A stretch of DNA of 64,000 bases, from assembly GCA_014650415.1 (NCBI GenBank), contig BMUX01000017.1, forward strand, positions 1 through 64,000, in the 5' to 3' direction. Made by a program: the position numbers and the translations under genes. Source of the stretch: Streptomyces spiroverticillatus (GTDB lineage Bacteria > Actinomycetota > Actinomycetes > Streptomycetales > Streptomycetaceae). Position 1 is the first letter of the stretch, and every line of letters begins with the position of its first letter. Of this stretch, positions 8,840 through 17,656 are shown one piece after another. The notes beneath the pieces are model-generated. The model searched no databases. It saw only the letters and a program-made list of their open reading frames with translations, and was not told the DNA's origin.

Positions 8840-9139
8840 ATGACCGCACAACCCGAACACCACCACCGGCCCGTCCCCGCACCGCCCATGACCACCGTCC
8901 GCGAACTCCGCCTGGCCCTGCGGACGTACGGGACGTCCGCCGAGGTGGACGAGTTCGAGGAACGGCTGGCCGACGCCGACCTCGACGACCTCACCCAGGC
9001 CCGCCGCCTCGTCCAACGCTACCGGCACCGGGTCCTGCTGCGCTGCGACCCCGAGGGCGCGGCCGCCCTGGCCCGTACCGACGACGACGTCGCCGCCGAG
9101 CTCCGCCGCAGGCTCGACGCGAAGGCCGGCGGCCGGTGA
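8840..9139 (+). CDS. Small DUF6247-like protein, possible antitoxin
   Basis: A 99-residue acidic, predominantly helical protein, apparently of the DUF6247 group seen in streptomycetes. The ATG at 8840 follows GAGGAG at a suitable distance. After a His/Pro-rich N-terminus the core contains VRELRLALRTYGT, then an Asp/Glu-rich helix and RRLVQRYRHRVLLRCDPEGAAAL. Its stop overlaps the next start by 4 bp (GTGA), the arrangement usual for antitoxin-toxin pairs in which the antitoxin comes first. The antitoxin role is inferred from size, acidity and position; no DNA-binding fold can be recognised by eye. Confidence 0.55.
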   Translation: MTAQPEHHHRPVPAPPMTTVRELRLALRTYGTSAEVDEFEERLADADLDDLTQARRLVQRYRHRVLLRCDPEGAAALARTDDDVAAELRRRLDAKAGGR

Positions 9140-9402
9140 CCCACGCCTTCTACTCCGACGCCGCCGAGAAGGCCCGCCTGGACCTGAGCCCGCGCGAACG
9201 CGCCGCCGTCGAGGACGTCCGGCTGTCTCTGGAGTCGGCCCCCGGGCGCGGCGAGTCGGTCCCCGACTCCGGTCCGGGTTCGTCCTCGTACGTCGTCGAA
9301 CTGCTTCCCGAGGAGACCGGCGGCCGCGGCATCTCCGTCCTGTACCGGTACGACGGCGCGCTGGACGCGGCGCTGATCACGTATCTGGTGGCCGGGCCCT
9401 GA
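9136..9402 (+). CDS. RelE/ParE-like small protein, possible toxin
   Basis: An 88-residue protein starting with GTG inside the stop of the preceding gene. The layout (N-terminal FYSDAAEKARL, helix LSPRERAAVEDVRLSLESAP, then strand-rich YVVELLPE, ISVLYRYD and ALITYLVAG) resembles the RelE/ParE fold: an alpha-helical hairpin followed by a small antiparallel sheet ending in a VLY-type strand. Known toxins of this fold are mRNA interferases or gyrase inhibitors, but the basic catalytic residues of RelE are not obvious here. With its neighbour it forms a compact two-gene unit. Toxin identity is a structural guess. Confidence 0.5.
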   Translation: MTHAFYSDAAEKARLDLSPRERAAVEDVRLSLESAPGRGESVPDSGPGSSSYVVELLPEETGGRGISVLYRYDGALDAALITYLVAGP

Positions 9403-9447
9403 GCGGGTGACCGGAGCCGGCCGATGACGCCGTGATGTGCCGGGGCG

Positions 9448-9681
9448 CTAGTAGCCGCCGTCGTCCTCGCGTTCCTCCTCGGGGGTGCGTCGGATGCGCC
9501 AGGCGGCGAAGGCGGCTCCCAAAGCTCCGCCCACGAGCACTCCCGCGCCCTGCACGACGGTGCTCGTCGTCAGCAAGGAGACGACCAGGCCGGTCACGAA
9601 AACCCCCACCATCGCATGCACCACGACAATGAACGCCGCCGCGAATCTGCGGTCCCGCAGCGGCGGTATGCCTCCGTTCAC
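9448..9681 (-). CDS. Small two-span membrane protein
   Basis: A 77-residue protein starting with GTG at 9681, preceded by GGAG seven bases upstream. Two membrane segments are clear (about 13-38 and 42-61), followed by a charged C-terminus with RRTPEEEREDD. The sequence and composition look like a genuine conserved streptomycete small membrane protein, but I do not recognise a function. It lies downstream of the FKBP gene on the same strand with a 133-bp gap. Confidence 0.6.
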   Translation of the reverse strand: MNGGIPPLRDRRFAAAFIVVVHAMVGVFVTGLVVSLLTTSTVVQGAGVLVGGALGAAFAAWRIRRTPEEEREDDGGY

Positions 9682-9814
9682 CGGCGCGCTCCGGGGAAGG
9701 TGCGGCTGTGGTGGTGCATGAGGTTCTCCATTCGTTCGGTGCGCATGCTGATCGTCCGGTGCGCCTGCCGAATGTCCGGTGCCTCGGCAGAAGCGGAATA
9801 TGCGCAGGCGGCTC

Positions 9815-10195
9815 TCAGGCGACCGAGAGCAGGTCGACCACGAAGAGGAGGGTGGAGTGGGGCGGGATGAGCGAGGTGGGGGACTCCTTGCCGTAGCCGA
9901 GGCGCGGGGGGACGGCGATCTCGCGGCGGCCGCCCACGCGCATGCCGCGGATTCCCCGGTCCAGGCCCTTGATGGCCCGGCCGCCGCCCACCGCGAACTT
10001 GAACGGCTCGTCCCGGTCCCAGGAGGCGTCGAACTCCTTGCCGGAGGCGAAGGTGATCCCTACGTAGTGGATGCGTACGACCCGGCCCGGCTTCGCCTCG
10101 GGCCCGTCCCCGACGACGAGGTCACGGACGGTCAGCTCCTCGGGGGCGGCGCCCTCGGGGAGTTCGACGTCGGGCTTGGTGGGTTCCGGGGTCAT
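9815..10195 (-). CDS. FKBP-type peptidyl-prolyl cis-trans isomerase
   Basis: A 126-residue single-domain FKBP with no signal peptide, so cytoplasmic. It shows the family core: VRIHYVGITFASGKEFDASWDRDEPFKFAVG, then GLDRGIRGMRVGGRREIAVPPRLGYG and the closing IPPHSTLLFVVDLLS. Conserved pocket residues (the Y in HYVG, the D and F region, the W-like position and the LGYG Tyr) are present. It would catalyse proline isomerisation during protein folding. It is divergent from the yeh-like operon that begins at 10360, with a 164-bp gap that must hold both promoters. Confidence 0.92.
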   Translation of the reverse strand: MTPEPTKPDVELPEGAAPEELTVRDLVVGDGPEAKPGRVVRIHYVGITFASGKEFDASWDRDEPFKFAVGGGRAIKGLDRGIRGMRVGGRREIAVPPRLGYGKESPTSLIPPHSTLLFVVDLLSVA

Positions 10196-10359
10196 GGTGG
10201 CCTCGTGGTTCGTGGTCGGGCGTGGGCATGGGTGTTCGGACCCATTGTCAGTGGGTGCACCTACAGTCTCTTTCCATCGTCACGGTGCGTTGCCGCTGGC
10301 GGGTTTCATCAGCGTGCCGTCGTTCGGCGGCGGGCCGTGACACAGGGGAGAGCAGGCGC

Positions 10360-11220
10360 ATGGGGTGGGTTCCGGCGGGCGACTACGAAGTCGCCCTGGA
10401 GGCGGGCAAGGTGGTCTGCCGCAACGGGAAGGGCCGACGGCTGAAGTCCGTACCGGCCAAGGTGAAGGACGACCCGGCGGTCGTCGGGCTCCGGCAGCTG
10501 ACCGAGTGGCTGGAGTGGCACGAGCGTCAGTGCCTGACCGACGTGGAGCAGTGGATGGTGCGTTCGCTGCCCGTTCCCACGGCCGTGCTCGCCCGGGTCT
10601 GGCCCGATCCGGCCTGGCAGGCGGCCCTGCGGGACGTGGTGGTCTGCGGCGCGGACGGCGGGATCGCCGGATTCCTGCGCGACGTCGACCCCGACCGCGG
10701 ACTCGGCCTCGTCGACCTGGACGGCGACACCGTCCGCATCACCCCGGACGTCGTCAGCGTGCCCCACCCGGTGCTCCTCGACGACCTGGAGGAATTGCGG
10801 GAATTCGCGGTCGAGCTGGGGGTGGGGCAGAACGTCGAGCAGTTGTTCCGCGAGGTGTGGCGCCGCCCGGCCGCTCTCGCCCCGGACACCACCTCCGTGG
10901 ACACCTACGCGGGCGGCGTGTTCAAGCAACTGCGCTTCCTGCACGGCCGCGTCACCCAGCTCGGCTACCGCTCGCGCGGCGGCTACGCGGTCTGCCCGGT
11001 CGTCGAGGACGGCAGGACCGTCGAGGCGCGCATCTGGATCGGCGAGCACGACGGCTACAGCGAGTACGACACCGAAACGGGCCCGCTGGGCTGGACCGAC
11101 CCCGCGGGGCGCGCGCTGACGGCCGCCGAGGTCGGCCCCGTCGCGTGGTCCGAGGGCATGCGCATGGCGGCGGCGCTCTACGCGGGCCGCGACGTCGAGG
11201 ACGAGGAGCGGGCGGCATGA
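10360..11220 (+). CDS. DUF4132 protein, first gene of the yeh-like MoxR/VWA operon
   Basis: A 286-residue soluble protein. The opening WVPAGDYEVALEAGKVVCRNGKGRRLKSVP, the helical ERQCLTDVEQWMV segment, DDTVRITPD-like strand and the end of the domain match DUF4132, the domain found in E. coli YehI/MolR. Here the domain stands alone rather than at the end of a protein of about 1,200 residues. The ATG at 10360 follows a GGGGAGAG purine tract. Its stop overlaps the next start by 4 bp (ATGA), so the two are coupled and probably act together. The biochemical function of DUF4132 is not known to me. Confidence 0.75.
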   Translation: MGWVPAGDYEVALEAGKVVCRNGKGRRLKSVPAKVKDDPAVVGLRQLTEWLEWHERQCLTDVEQWMVRSLPVPTAVLARVWPDPAWQAALRDVVVCGADGGIAGFLRDVDPDRGLGLVDLDGDTVRITPDVVSVPHPVLLDDLEELREFAVELGVGQNVEQLFREVWRRPAALAPDTTSVDTYAGGVFKQLRFLHGRVTQLGYRSRGGYAVCPVVEDGRTVEARIWIGEHDGYSEYDTETGPLGWTDPAGRALTAAEVGPVAWSEGMRMAAALYAGRDVEDEERAA

Positions 11221-14200
11221 GCACTACGACGAGCACTTCTGCGGGCACGGGCGCGGGGCTTCTCACGGACGCGGGCACGGGGACCCTCACGGGCACGGAC
11301 GCGGGCGTGGTGTCCCTCCCCGCCCAGGCCCCGGCGGAGAGCACTGCCCCCGCCGCCGCAGCCCTGCTGGACGCCGGCGCGATCCTCCCCGCCGGGACCA
11401 CCGACCGGGACGACGCCGACGCGCTCACCGCCCGCACCTACACCCACACCGCCCTCGGCGACCGCCCCGTGGTCCGCCTCGTGCCCGGCACCCTCGGTGA
11501 GGCCGAGGACCTCGCCCTGGAGTTCCTCGGGCTGGCCCGGACCACCGAGGCCCCGGTCGTCGGCCAGGTGCGCCGCGAGACGCTCGGCTTCCCGGCCTGG
11601 GCACTGGTCAACGACCCGGCCAACGGACACCACGCCCTGGCCCTGGTCAAGGACATCGAACGGCTGGGACGACAGGCCAAGACCCGTGCCGGAGCGGCCA
11701 AGGAGGGCTTCGACGAACTGGGCACCCGGCTCGGCCGGGCCGTGCCCCACTTCCTGCCCACCTTCTACGAACAGGTGGCCCGCCTCTTCCTCCAGGCCGA
11801 GAACACCTCCTACGCCGCCTCCTTCTTCGGCAAGGCCCGCGAGGCCGAGCGGGTGCACGGGCTGACCGTCGACGAGGACCGGCAGCGGGCCGTCTTCCTG
11901 GAGTTCGCCTTCGCCGGTGCGCTGACCGTCAAGGCGCTGCGCCAGTACGTACGCGACCTGGCCGCCCGGCTCGAACCGGCCGACGCCTGGGCGCAGTTCC
12001 GCAGGCTGCTGGTCGAGCGCTGCGCGGCCGGGATGCCGCCGTACGCGGCGCTGCCGCAGGACGTGCGCGCACTGGTCAAGGCCGCCGGTCTCGACCGCGA
12101 CCGTGCCGAACGCGAGCTGGTGGGCGACCTCATCGGATCCCCCGGAGTCGTCCGCGCCCCCGCCTCCTTCTGGACGGCCTACCGTTCCGCGCTCGTCGCC
12201 CTCGCCCGCGAGGACGAGGCCGTACGGATCAGGCTCCTCGGCTTCTTCCCGGAGACCTTCAGCGAGAGCGGCCGGGACGGCGACGGCGAGTCCCAGTGGC
12301 TGGCGCTGCTGGCCGAGTGCGGTGCGGAAGACCTGCTGACCGGCACCTTTGCCTCCGCCGGAGCGGTCTCCCCGGCGGACTGGCTCGCCCGCTGGGAGAC
12401 ACACCGCAGGCGCAACCGGGCCGTCCCCGCCCGCAGCCCGCAGACCCTCGACCTGACCGCCCGGATGACGGACCGGCTGCGCGCCGACCAGGACCCCGTC
12501 GAGCTGTTCCACGGCCGCTGGCAGCGCCACGCCGACCTGGACCTCCTCGACCTCTGCCTGGCCTCCGGCATCCCCGTCACCGAGCCGGACGAGCACGACA
12601 CGTCCACCGCGCAGCCGCCCTCCGTCGCGGTCGATTCGTGGCTCACCGACACCACACCCGGCGCACGCGACCTCACCGCCGTCGCCGAACAGCCCTTCTT
12701 CCGCGCCCTGCTGAGCCGGAACGTCGGCAGCCTCGGCGACCGACGCCACCAGCGGTCGAACGACTCCGGCCTGGCGAAGCTGGTGACACACCCGGTGCTC
12801 TCGGAGATCCTCCGGGAGTGGCTCACCGCCCGCGCCCAGGAGTACACGGCCGCGCGCGGACTCCCCGGGCTGCGCGTCGCCCTGCACCAGCTCTCGGCGT
12901 TCCGTCCCGTGGTCGCCGACGTCGCCCCGGAGGTCGTTCGACTCCTCCAGGGCCACGACGTCGTACCGCTGCTCGCGTCCACCCTGCGCACCGGCGTCCT
13001 CGACGAACTGGGCTGGCCCGCACTCGACGCGACCTACGCCGAACTGGCCGCCGAGGTCGCCCAGGCCACCGCCACCCGGCAGCGGCAGTACCACTCCGAG
13101 AGCGTCGGCGTCACCGGCTCCTGGCCCGCGCTCATCCTGCACACCCTCGAACGGGCCGTCGTCGTCGGCCCCGACGGCGTGCTGCTGAAGCACACCCTCC
13201 AGGTGCCCACCACCGTCGACCCCTGGCGGACGCATGCATTCCGTTACGTCGACGGGGAGCTGCTGGTCCTGTGGTGGGAGGACGGCAAGCAGCGCGGCTA
13301 CTGGTCGCACCGCCCCGCCGAGGTGTTCACCGTCGGCGGCCAGCACCTCTCCCGCTGGGCAGCCTCCGAGGAAGTCTGCCTGCCGCTGCCCGGCGGCGGC
13401 CGCGCCACCGGCGGCAAGGCCCTCCACGCGGGCGACACCACCCTGCCGCCCGAGCGCGCCGTGATCTCCGACGGCACCGGCCTCTGGCGGGAGGGCCACC
13501 AGGGCACCCGGCGGGTGTGGCTGGAGTACGACCCGGCCACCGGCACGCACGGCCGCGCCTCCCTCCCCGCCTTCCTCGGCTCCGGAGTGCAGGACGGCAC
13601 CCGACTGCTCGCCGAGCACTGCCAGGTGCTGCCCCTCCAGCCCGGCCTGGAGCACACCCCGTTCGGCACGGACGGCACGGTCCTGGGCCGCTGGGTCCGC
13701 CGCACGGTCACCGAACCCGGCACGGCCGAGCCCGCCGACGGGCACCGGATCGTCGCCGGGACCCCCGACGGCCGCACCGTCGCCCTGCCGGAGCCGCTCT
13801 CCGACGGCGTTTCCCGGGTGCCGCTGGGCGCACTCGCCCTGCCCGGCGGTGCACGGCCGGTCGCGGCCCGGAACAACCGCTACGTCGAAGCGCACCCGGC
13901 GGACACGGACGGCACCGGCGGCAGCCTGTGGTCCGTCTGCACCGAGTCCCGCGGCGGGAACGACGCGGCGGGCACCCCCTACGTGCCCCCGGTCGCCTAC
14001 TGGCACGCCCTGCGCCCGAGGGACGAACACGGCTCCGCCGCACTGCGGAACCTCACCGACTCCCGGGCGGCGGAGCTGTTCGAGAAGGTCGCCGCCGAGG
14101 TCGCCCGGCACCGGGAGGCGTTCCGGGCCGCCGAGAAGTACACCGGGCCCTCGGTGCAGGAGATGAGCGAGGAGGCCGTCGCCGAGGTGCTGCCCGAGGT

Positions 14201-16463
14201 GACCGACGCACGGCTCCGCACGGGCGTCACCGCGCTCGTCCGCAACGCGGTGGAGCGGGCCGCCGCGGCCGCCCGCTACCTCGAACCGCCCAAGCCCGCG
14301 CAGCCGGCGGCTCCCCGCGACTCCGCACGCACCCGGGGCATGTTCTTCGACCACGAGCCCGAGCACGCCGACGACACCACCCTGCGCGAGGCCACCGCCT
14401 GGGACTCCGAGCGGATCCACATCAGTTGGTGGGGAGCGGGACGCCACTGGACCACGATCCGGCAGATCCTCGCCGTCAACCACGTCCTCGGCGGCGAGCC
14501 CGCGTTCGGCCCGCCCGTGCCGGACAAGTCCCCGTTCACCTCCGTCGACGGCTGGCAGCGGGACGCGCACACCGTGCTCAGCGACTCCCAGGACTGGACC
14601 TCCCTCCTCGACAGGCTGCCCCAACTGGCCTACCGGGCCGCCTCGGAGACCACCACCCCCGAGCACCGCGCCGCGCTCCTCGTCCTGCTGGAAACACTCG
14701 CCGCGGGCCCGCTGGCCGACCCGGCGGGCACGGTCCGGCAGGTGGAACTCGTCGAGCCCGTCCCGGCCGGCACGTCCGGTTCGGGACACCGGGACGCCGT
14801 GGTCCGCCTCGGGCAGGTACTGCGCCGAGGCGCCCGTACGGTCGTGGTCGTCGCAAACCGGGGCTGGAACGAACGCAGCGACGCGGCACACTGGCTCGCC
14901 CTGGACCACGACCCGACCGGCGCCTTCGGCCCCGTGCCCGGCTTCACCCGGGACCACGAGCGCGTATTCGGACACGGCGTCTCCCGTGACCGGCTCACCC
15001 GGCTCGTCGCGCTCGTACGGGAGCAGGGCCCGGCACCCTGGCGTCCGGAAGCCGCAGAGGCGTTCCACACGGCCACCGGAATCGGGCCCCTCCAGTCCGC
15101 CGCCCTGCTGTCGGCAGCCGTCGACGAACCCGGCCCCGAGGCGCTCGCCGTGCTCGCGGTGAAGACCCGCGCCCTCGAAGCCGCGCAGGCCAGGCTGGGC
15201 GCCCTGCCGCACGACGACCGGCACGCCCTGCTGCGGGCACTGCTGCCCGCCGACCCGGCCGAGCTGTGGTCGACGGGCCCCGACGTCCGGGCCGCCGCCG
15301 AGGTCTGGCAGGAGCGCCTGGGCGCCCTCGTCCGCGTTCCCGAGGAACTGGACCTCGACCTGTCGGGCACCACCCCGAGCGCCGTCGACCTGGTCCTCAA
15401 CGCGGGCACCCGGACCTGGCTCACCCACGGCACCGACGTCCCCGGCAACACCGGCCGACCGGCTCTGCGCCGGGTCGAAGCACGCGGCGCGCTCCTCACG
15501 GCCTGGACCGCCCTGCGCACCCTTGCCTACACGCTGCCGTACGGGCACCCCCTGCGGGCACACCTGCCCGCAGGGCTCGCAGTCCTGCGCGAACGTCTCG
15601 CCGACCCGCGCCTGGTGCTCGAACTCGGCCTGGACTGGACCGAGTCGGGGCACTCCATCGGCCCCGCGATCCGTACCGCCCACGGACTCCCCGAGTCCGG
15701 CGGCGCGGAGGCCGACGGCCTGGTCCGGGCAGGTACGGCGCTGCTCCTGGCCCCCGCCCACCGTGACTACGAGCGGCTGCTGATCCGTCCGGCCGGCCTG
15801 GCAGGACCGGACGACCCGGCGTTCGGGCTGGTCGCGGGGACCGTCGGAGCGCACAGCACCGGTGATCTGTTCGCCCTGCGCGCGCTGCTGGGCGAGGAGG
15901 CCGAGGCGCTGGTCTCGGCGGGTGCTCCCGGCGGCGCTCCGGCCTCGACGGGTGCGTCCGACGGCTCCCCGGCCTCGGTGGACGCGTCCGGCGACCCCGC
16001 GCACCACCCGGGCCAGGACCCGACACGTACCGTGCCCGGTCTGGTTGCCGAAGCCGGCGACGCCCTCGGCCTCGGCGCGGACGCCGCCGCCCTGTACCTG
16101 ATGCTGCTGGCCCTGCCCGACCCGACGGACCGCAACATCGTCCGCTGGACGGAGTGGAAGCCCGCCCGGATCAAGAAGGCCTGTGCTGAGCTCGCCGCCA
16201 CCGACCTCGTCGTGGAGGCGAAGCGCTCCCGGGCCGGCCGGACCCTCTTCCTGCCCTGCGGCTGGCTCGAACGCAGTGCCCCCGGGCTGCCGTTGGAGAC
16301 CTGGAAGGAACGCCTGTACCCCGTGACGGGGTCCACCCGGACCCTGCCCGACCTCCCCGTGCCCGCGCTGTACGCAGCCGCCTGGGCACGGGTGCGCGGC
16401 GGCGACGCCCCCGCCTTCGAAGAACTGGACACCCGCGCACCCCGGAAGGGCCGCCGCCGATGA
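11217..16463 (+). CDS. Very large protein of the yeh-like operon, probably a helical scaffold with a C-terminal winged-helix-like domain
   Basis: A 1,748-residue soluble protein, no signal peptide or membrane span. Residues 1-60 are a Gly/Ala/Thr-rich tail. Residues about 60-620 are helix-rich (for example FLPTFYEQVARLFLQAENTSYAASFFGKAREAERV looks TPR-like). A middle part (about 620-1000) is strand-rich and propeller-like with repeated Trp/Gly turns. A Gly/Ala/Ser linker lies near 1560-1600, followed by a segment (RIKKACAELAATDLVVEAKRS then FLPCGW) that resembles a winged helix. It overlaps DUF4132 upstream and the MoxR ATPase downstream by 4 bp each. I cannot assign a family. It may supply what the N-terminal part of YehI supplies elsewhere. 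Confidence 0.8.
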   Translation: MSTTTSTSAGTGAGLLTDAGTGTLTGTDAGVVSLPAQAPAESTAPAAAALLDAGAILPAGTTDRDDADALTARTYTHTALGDRPVVRLVPGTLGEAEDLALEFLGLARTTEAPVVGQVRRETLGFPAWALVNDPANGHHALALVKDIERLGRQAKTRAGAAKEGFDELGTRLGRAVPHFLPTFYEQVARLFLQAENTSYAASFFGKAREAERVHGLTVDEDRQRAVFLEFAFAGALTVKALRQYVRDLAARLEPADAWAQFRRLLVERCAAGMPPYAALPQDVRALVKAAGLDRDRAERELVGDLIGSPGVVRAPASFWTAYRSALVALAREDEAVRIRLLGFFPETFSESGRDGDGESQWLALLAECGAEDLLTGTFASAGAVSPADWLARWETHRRRNRAVPARSPQTLDLTARMTDRLRADQDPVELFHGRWQRHADLDLLDLCLASGIPVTEPDEHDTSTAQPPSVAVDSWLTDTTPGARDLTAVAEQPFFRALLSRNVGSLGDRRHQRSNDSGLAKLVTHPVLSEILREWLTARAQEYTAARGLPGLRVALHQLSAFRPVVADVAPEVVRLLQGHDVVPLLASTLRTGVLDELGWPALDATYAELAAEVAQATATRQRQYHSESVGVTGSWPALILHTLERAVVVGPDGVLLKHTLQVPTTVDPWRTHAFRYVDGELLVLWWEDGKQRGYWSHRPAEVFTVGGQHLSRWAASEEVCLPLPGGGRATGGKALHAGDTTLPPERAVISDGTGLWREGHQGTRRVWLEYDPATGTHGRASLPAFLGSGVQDGTRLLAEHCQVLPLQPGLEHTPFGTDGTVLGRWVRRTVTEPGTAEPADGHRIVAGTPDGRTVALPEPLSDGVSRVPLGALALPGGARPVAARNNRYVEAHPADTDGTGGSLWSVCTESRGGNDAAGTPYVPPVAYWHALRPRDEHGSAALRNLTDSRAAELFEKVAAEVARHREAFRAAEKYTGPSVQEMSEEAVAEVLPEVTDARLRTGVTALVRNAVERAAAAARYLEPPKPAQPAAPRDSARTRGMFFDHEPEHADDTTLREATAWDSERIHISWWGAGRHWTTIRQILAVNHVLGGEPAFGPPVPDKSPFTSVDGWQRDAHTVLSDSQDWTSLLDRLPQLAYRAASETTTPEHRAALLVLLETLAAGPLADPAGTVRQVELVEPVPAGTSGSGHRDAVVRLGQVLRRGARTVVVVANRGWNERSDAAHWLALDHDPTGAFGPVPGFTRDHERVFGHGVSRDRLTRLVALVREQGPAPWRPEAAEAFHTATGIGPLQSAALLSAAVDEPGPEALAVLAVKTRALEAAQARLGALPHDDRHALLRALLPADPAELWSTGPDVRAAAEVWQERLGALVRVPEELDLDLSGTTPSAVDLVLNAGTRTWLTHGTDVPGNTGRPALRRVEARGALLTAWTALRTLAYTLPYGHPLRAHLPAGLAVLRERLADPRLVLELGLDWTESGHSIGPAIRTAHGLPESGGAEADGLVRAGTALLLAPAHRDYERLLIRPAGLAGPDDPAFGLVAGTVGAHSTGDLFALRALLGEEAEALVSAGAPGGAPASTGASDGSPASVDASGDPAHHPGQDPTRTVPGLVAEAGDALGLGADAAALYLMLLALPDPTDRNIVRWTEWKPARIKKACAELAATDLVVEAKRSRAGRTLFLPCGWLERSAPGLPLETWKERLYPVTGSTRTLPDLPVPALYAAAWARVRGGDAPAFEELDTRAPRKGRRR

Positions 16464-17653
16464 CGAACGACACCACAACCACCACGACCACCGACCTCCC
16501 CGGCGGGGAACACCGCCAGGTCACCCTGCCCGAGGACCGGTACGCCACCGAGCTGGCCTTCCTCGCCGCCCACGACACCGGGCCCCGGCCGCCCGGCTGG
16601 CTGCTCACCCCGCGTGCGGTCGTCACGTTCGTGACGGGCAGCGCGGGCGAGACGCTGAGCCTGCCGAAGGGGGCCAGGCCCGGGGCCGGGGTGCCCCGCC
16701 GTCTGGTGATCGAGCAGAAGTTCGTCGGCGAACGCGCCCTGGTCGAACGGTGCGTGGTCACCCTCGCCGGAGAGCGCGGACTGCTCCTCGTGGGCGAGCC
16801 CGGCACGGCCAAGTCCATGCTCTCCGAGCTGCTGTCGGCGGCCGTCTGCGGAACCAGCGCACTCACCGTGCAGGGCACCGCGGGCACCACCGAGGACCAG
16901 CTCAAGTACGGCTGGAACTACGCGCTGCTGCTCGCCCAGGGCCCCTCCCGGCAGGCCCTGGTGCCCTCGCCGGTGCTCACCGCCATGACCCGGGGAGCCG
17001 TCGCCCGCGTCGAGGAGGTCACCCGCTGCCTGCCGGAGGTGCAGGACGCCCTGGTCTCGCTGCTCTCCGAGCGGCGGATCGCGGTGCCCGAACTCGCGGG
17101 CGGCGAGGGCGCGCAGGTGCACGCGGCCCCCGGGTTCACCCTCATCGCCACCGCGAACCTGCGGGACAAGGGCGTCTCGGAGATGTCCGCCGCGCTCAAG
17201 CGCCGCTTCAACTTCGAGACGGTGGGCCCCATCGGGGACGTCGACGCCGAAACCGCGCTCGTCCGGCGCCAGTCGCAGGCGGCCGTCGAACGCGTGGGCG
17301 CCGCCTACCAGGTGGACGACGCGATCCTCGAAGCCCTCGTCACCGCCTTCCGGGACCTGCGCGAGGGCCGCTCCGTGGAGGGCTGGGAGGTCGAGCGGCC
17401 CTCGACGGTCATGAGCACGGCGGAGGCGGTCTCCGTCGCGGGCTCCCTGGGCCTGGCCGCCGCCTACTTCCCGGGCGACCGGGACGTGCTCTCCCTCCTG
17501 CCCGGCCACCTGCTCGGCGTGGTCCGCAAGGACGACCCCGCCGACGCGGCCCGGCTGCTGGGCTACTGGGACGGCCCGGTCCGCAGACGCGCCGAACAGG
17601 GCTCGGCCACCTGGCGCGCCCTGTGGGACCTGCGCACGGTGCTGGAGAACTGA
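16460..17653 (+). CDS. MoxR-type AAA+ ATPase, YehL group
   Basis: A 397-residue AAA+ ATPase. Walker A is GEPGTAKS (112-119), the Walker B region reads VARVEEV with E185/E186 where most AAA+ proteins have Asp-Glu, sensor 1 is in LIATANLRDKG (about 230), and the arginine-finger region is ALKRRFNFE. The GTAGTTEDQLKYGWNYALLLAQGPSRQALVPSP stretch is typical of MoxR proteins, which work as chaperone-like remodelers with a VWA partner. The VWA partner is encoded by the next gene, 3 bp downstream. Grouping with YehL follows from its DUF4132, DUF5682/VWA and SWIM neighbours. The EE variant of Walker B is worth noting, though E186 keeps the catalytic position. Confidence 0.9.
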   Translation: MTNDTTTTTTTDLPGGEHRQVTLPEDRYATELAFLAAHDTGPRPPGWLLTPRAVVTFVTGSAGETLSLPKGARPGAGVPRRLVIEQKFVGERALVERCVVTLAGERGLLLVGEPGTAKSMLSELLSAAVCGTSALTVQGTAGTTEDQLKYGWNYALLLAQGPSRQALVPSPVLTAMTRGAVARVEEVTRCLPEVQDALVSLLSERRIAVPELAGGEGAQVHAAPGFTLIATANLRDKGVSEMSAALKRRFNFETVGPIGDVDAETALVRRQSQAAVERVGAAYQVDDAILEALVTAFRDLREGRSVEGWEVERPSTVMSTAEAVSVAGSLGLAAAYFPGDRDVLSLLPGHLLGVVRKDDPADAARLLGYWDGPVRRRAEQGSATWRALWDLRTVLEN

Positions 17654-17656
17654 CCG

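Noticed and set aside
11178..16478. A 1,766-codon open frame antisense to the large gene of the yeh-like operon
   Set aside because: Gly/Arg/Gln-rich translation without domains, typical of the open antisense frame produced by strong third-position GC bias. The plus-strand gene has coupled neighbours and sensible protein features.
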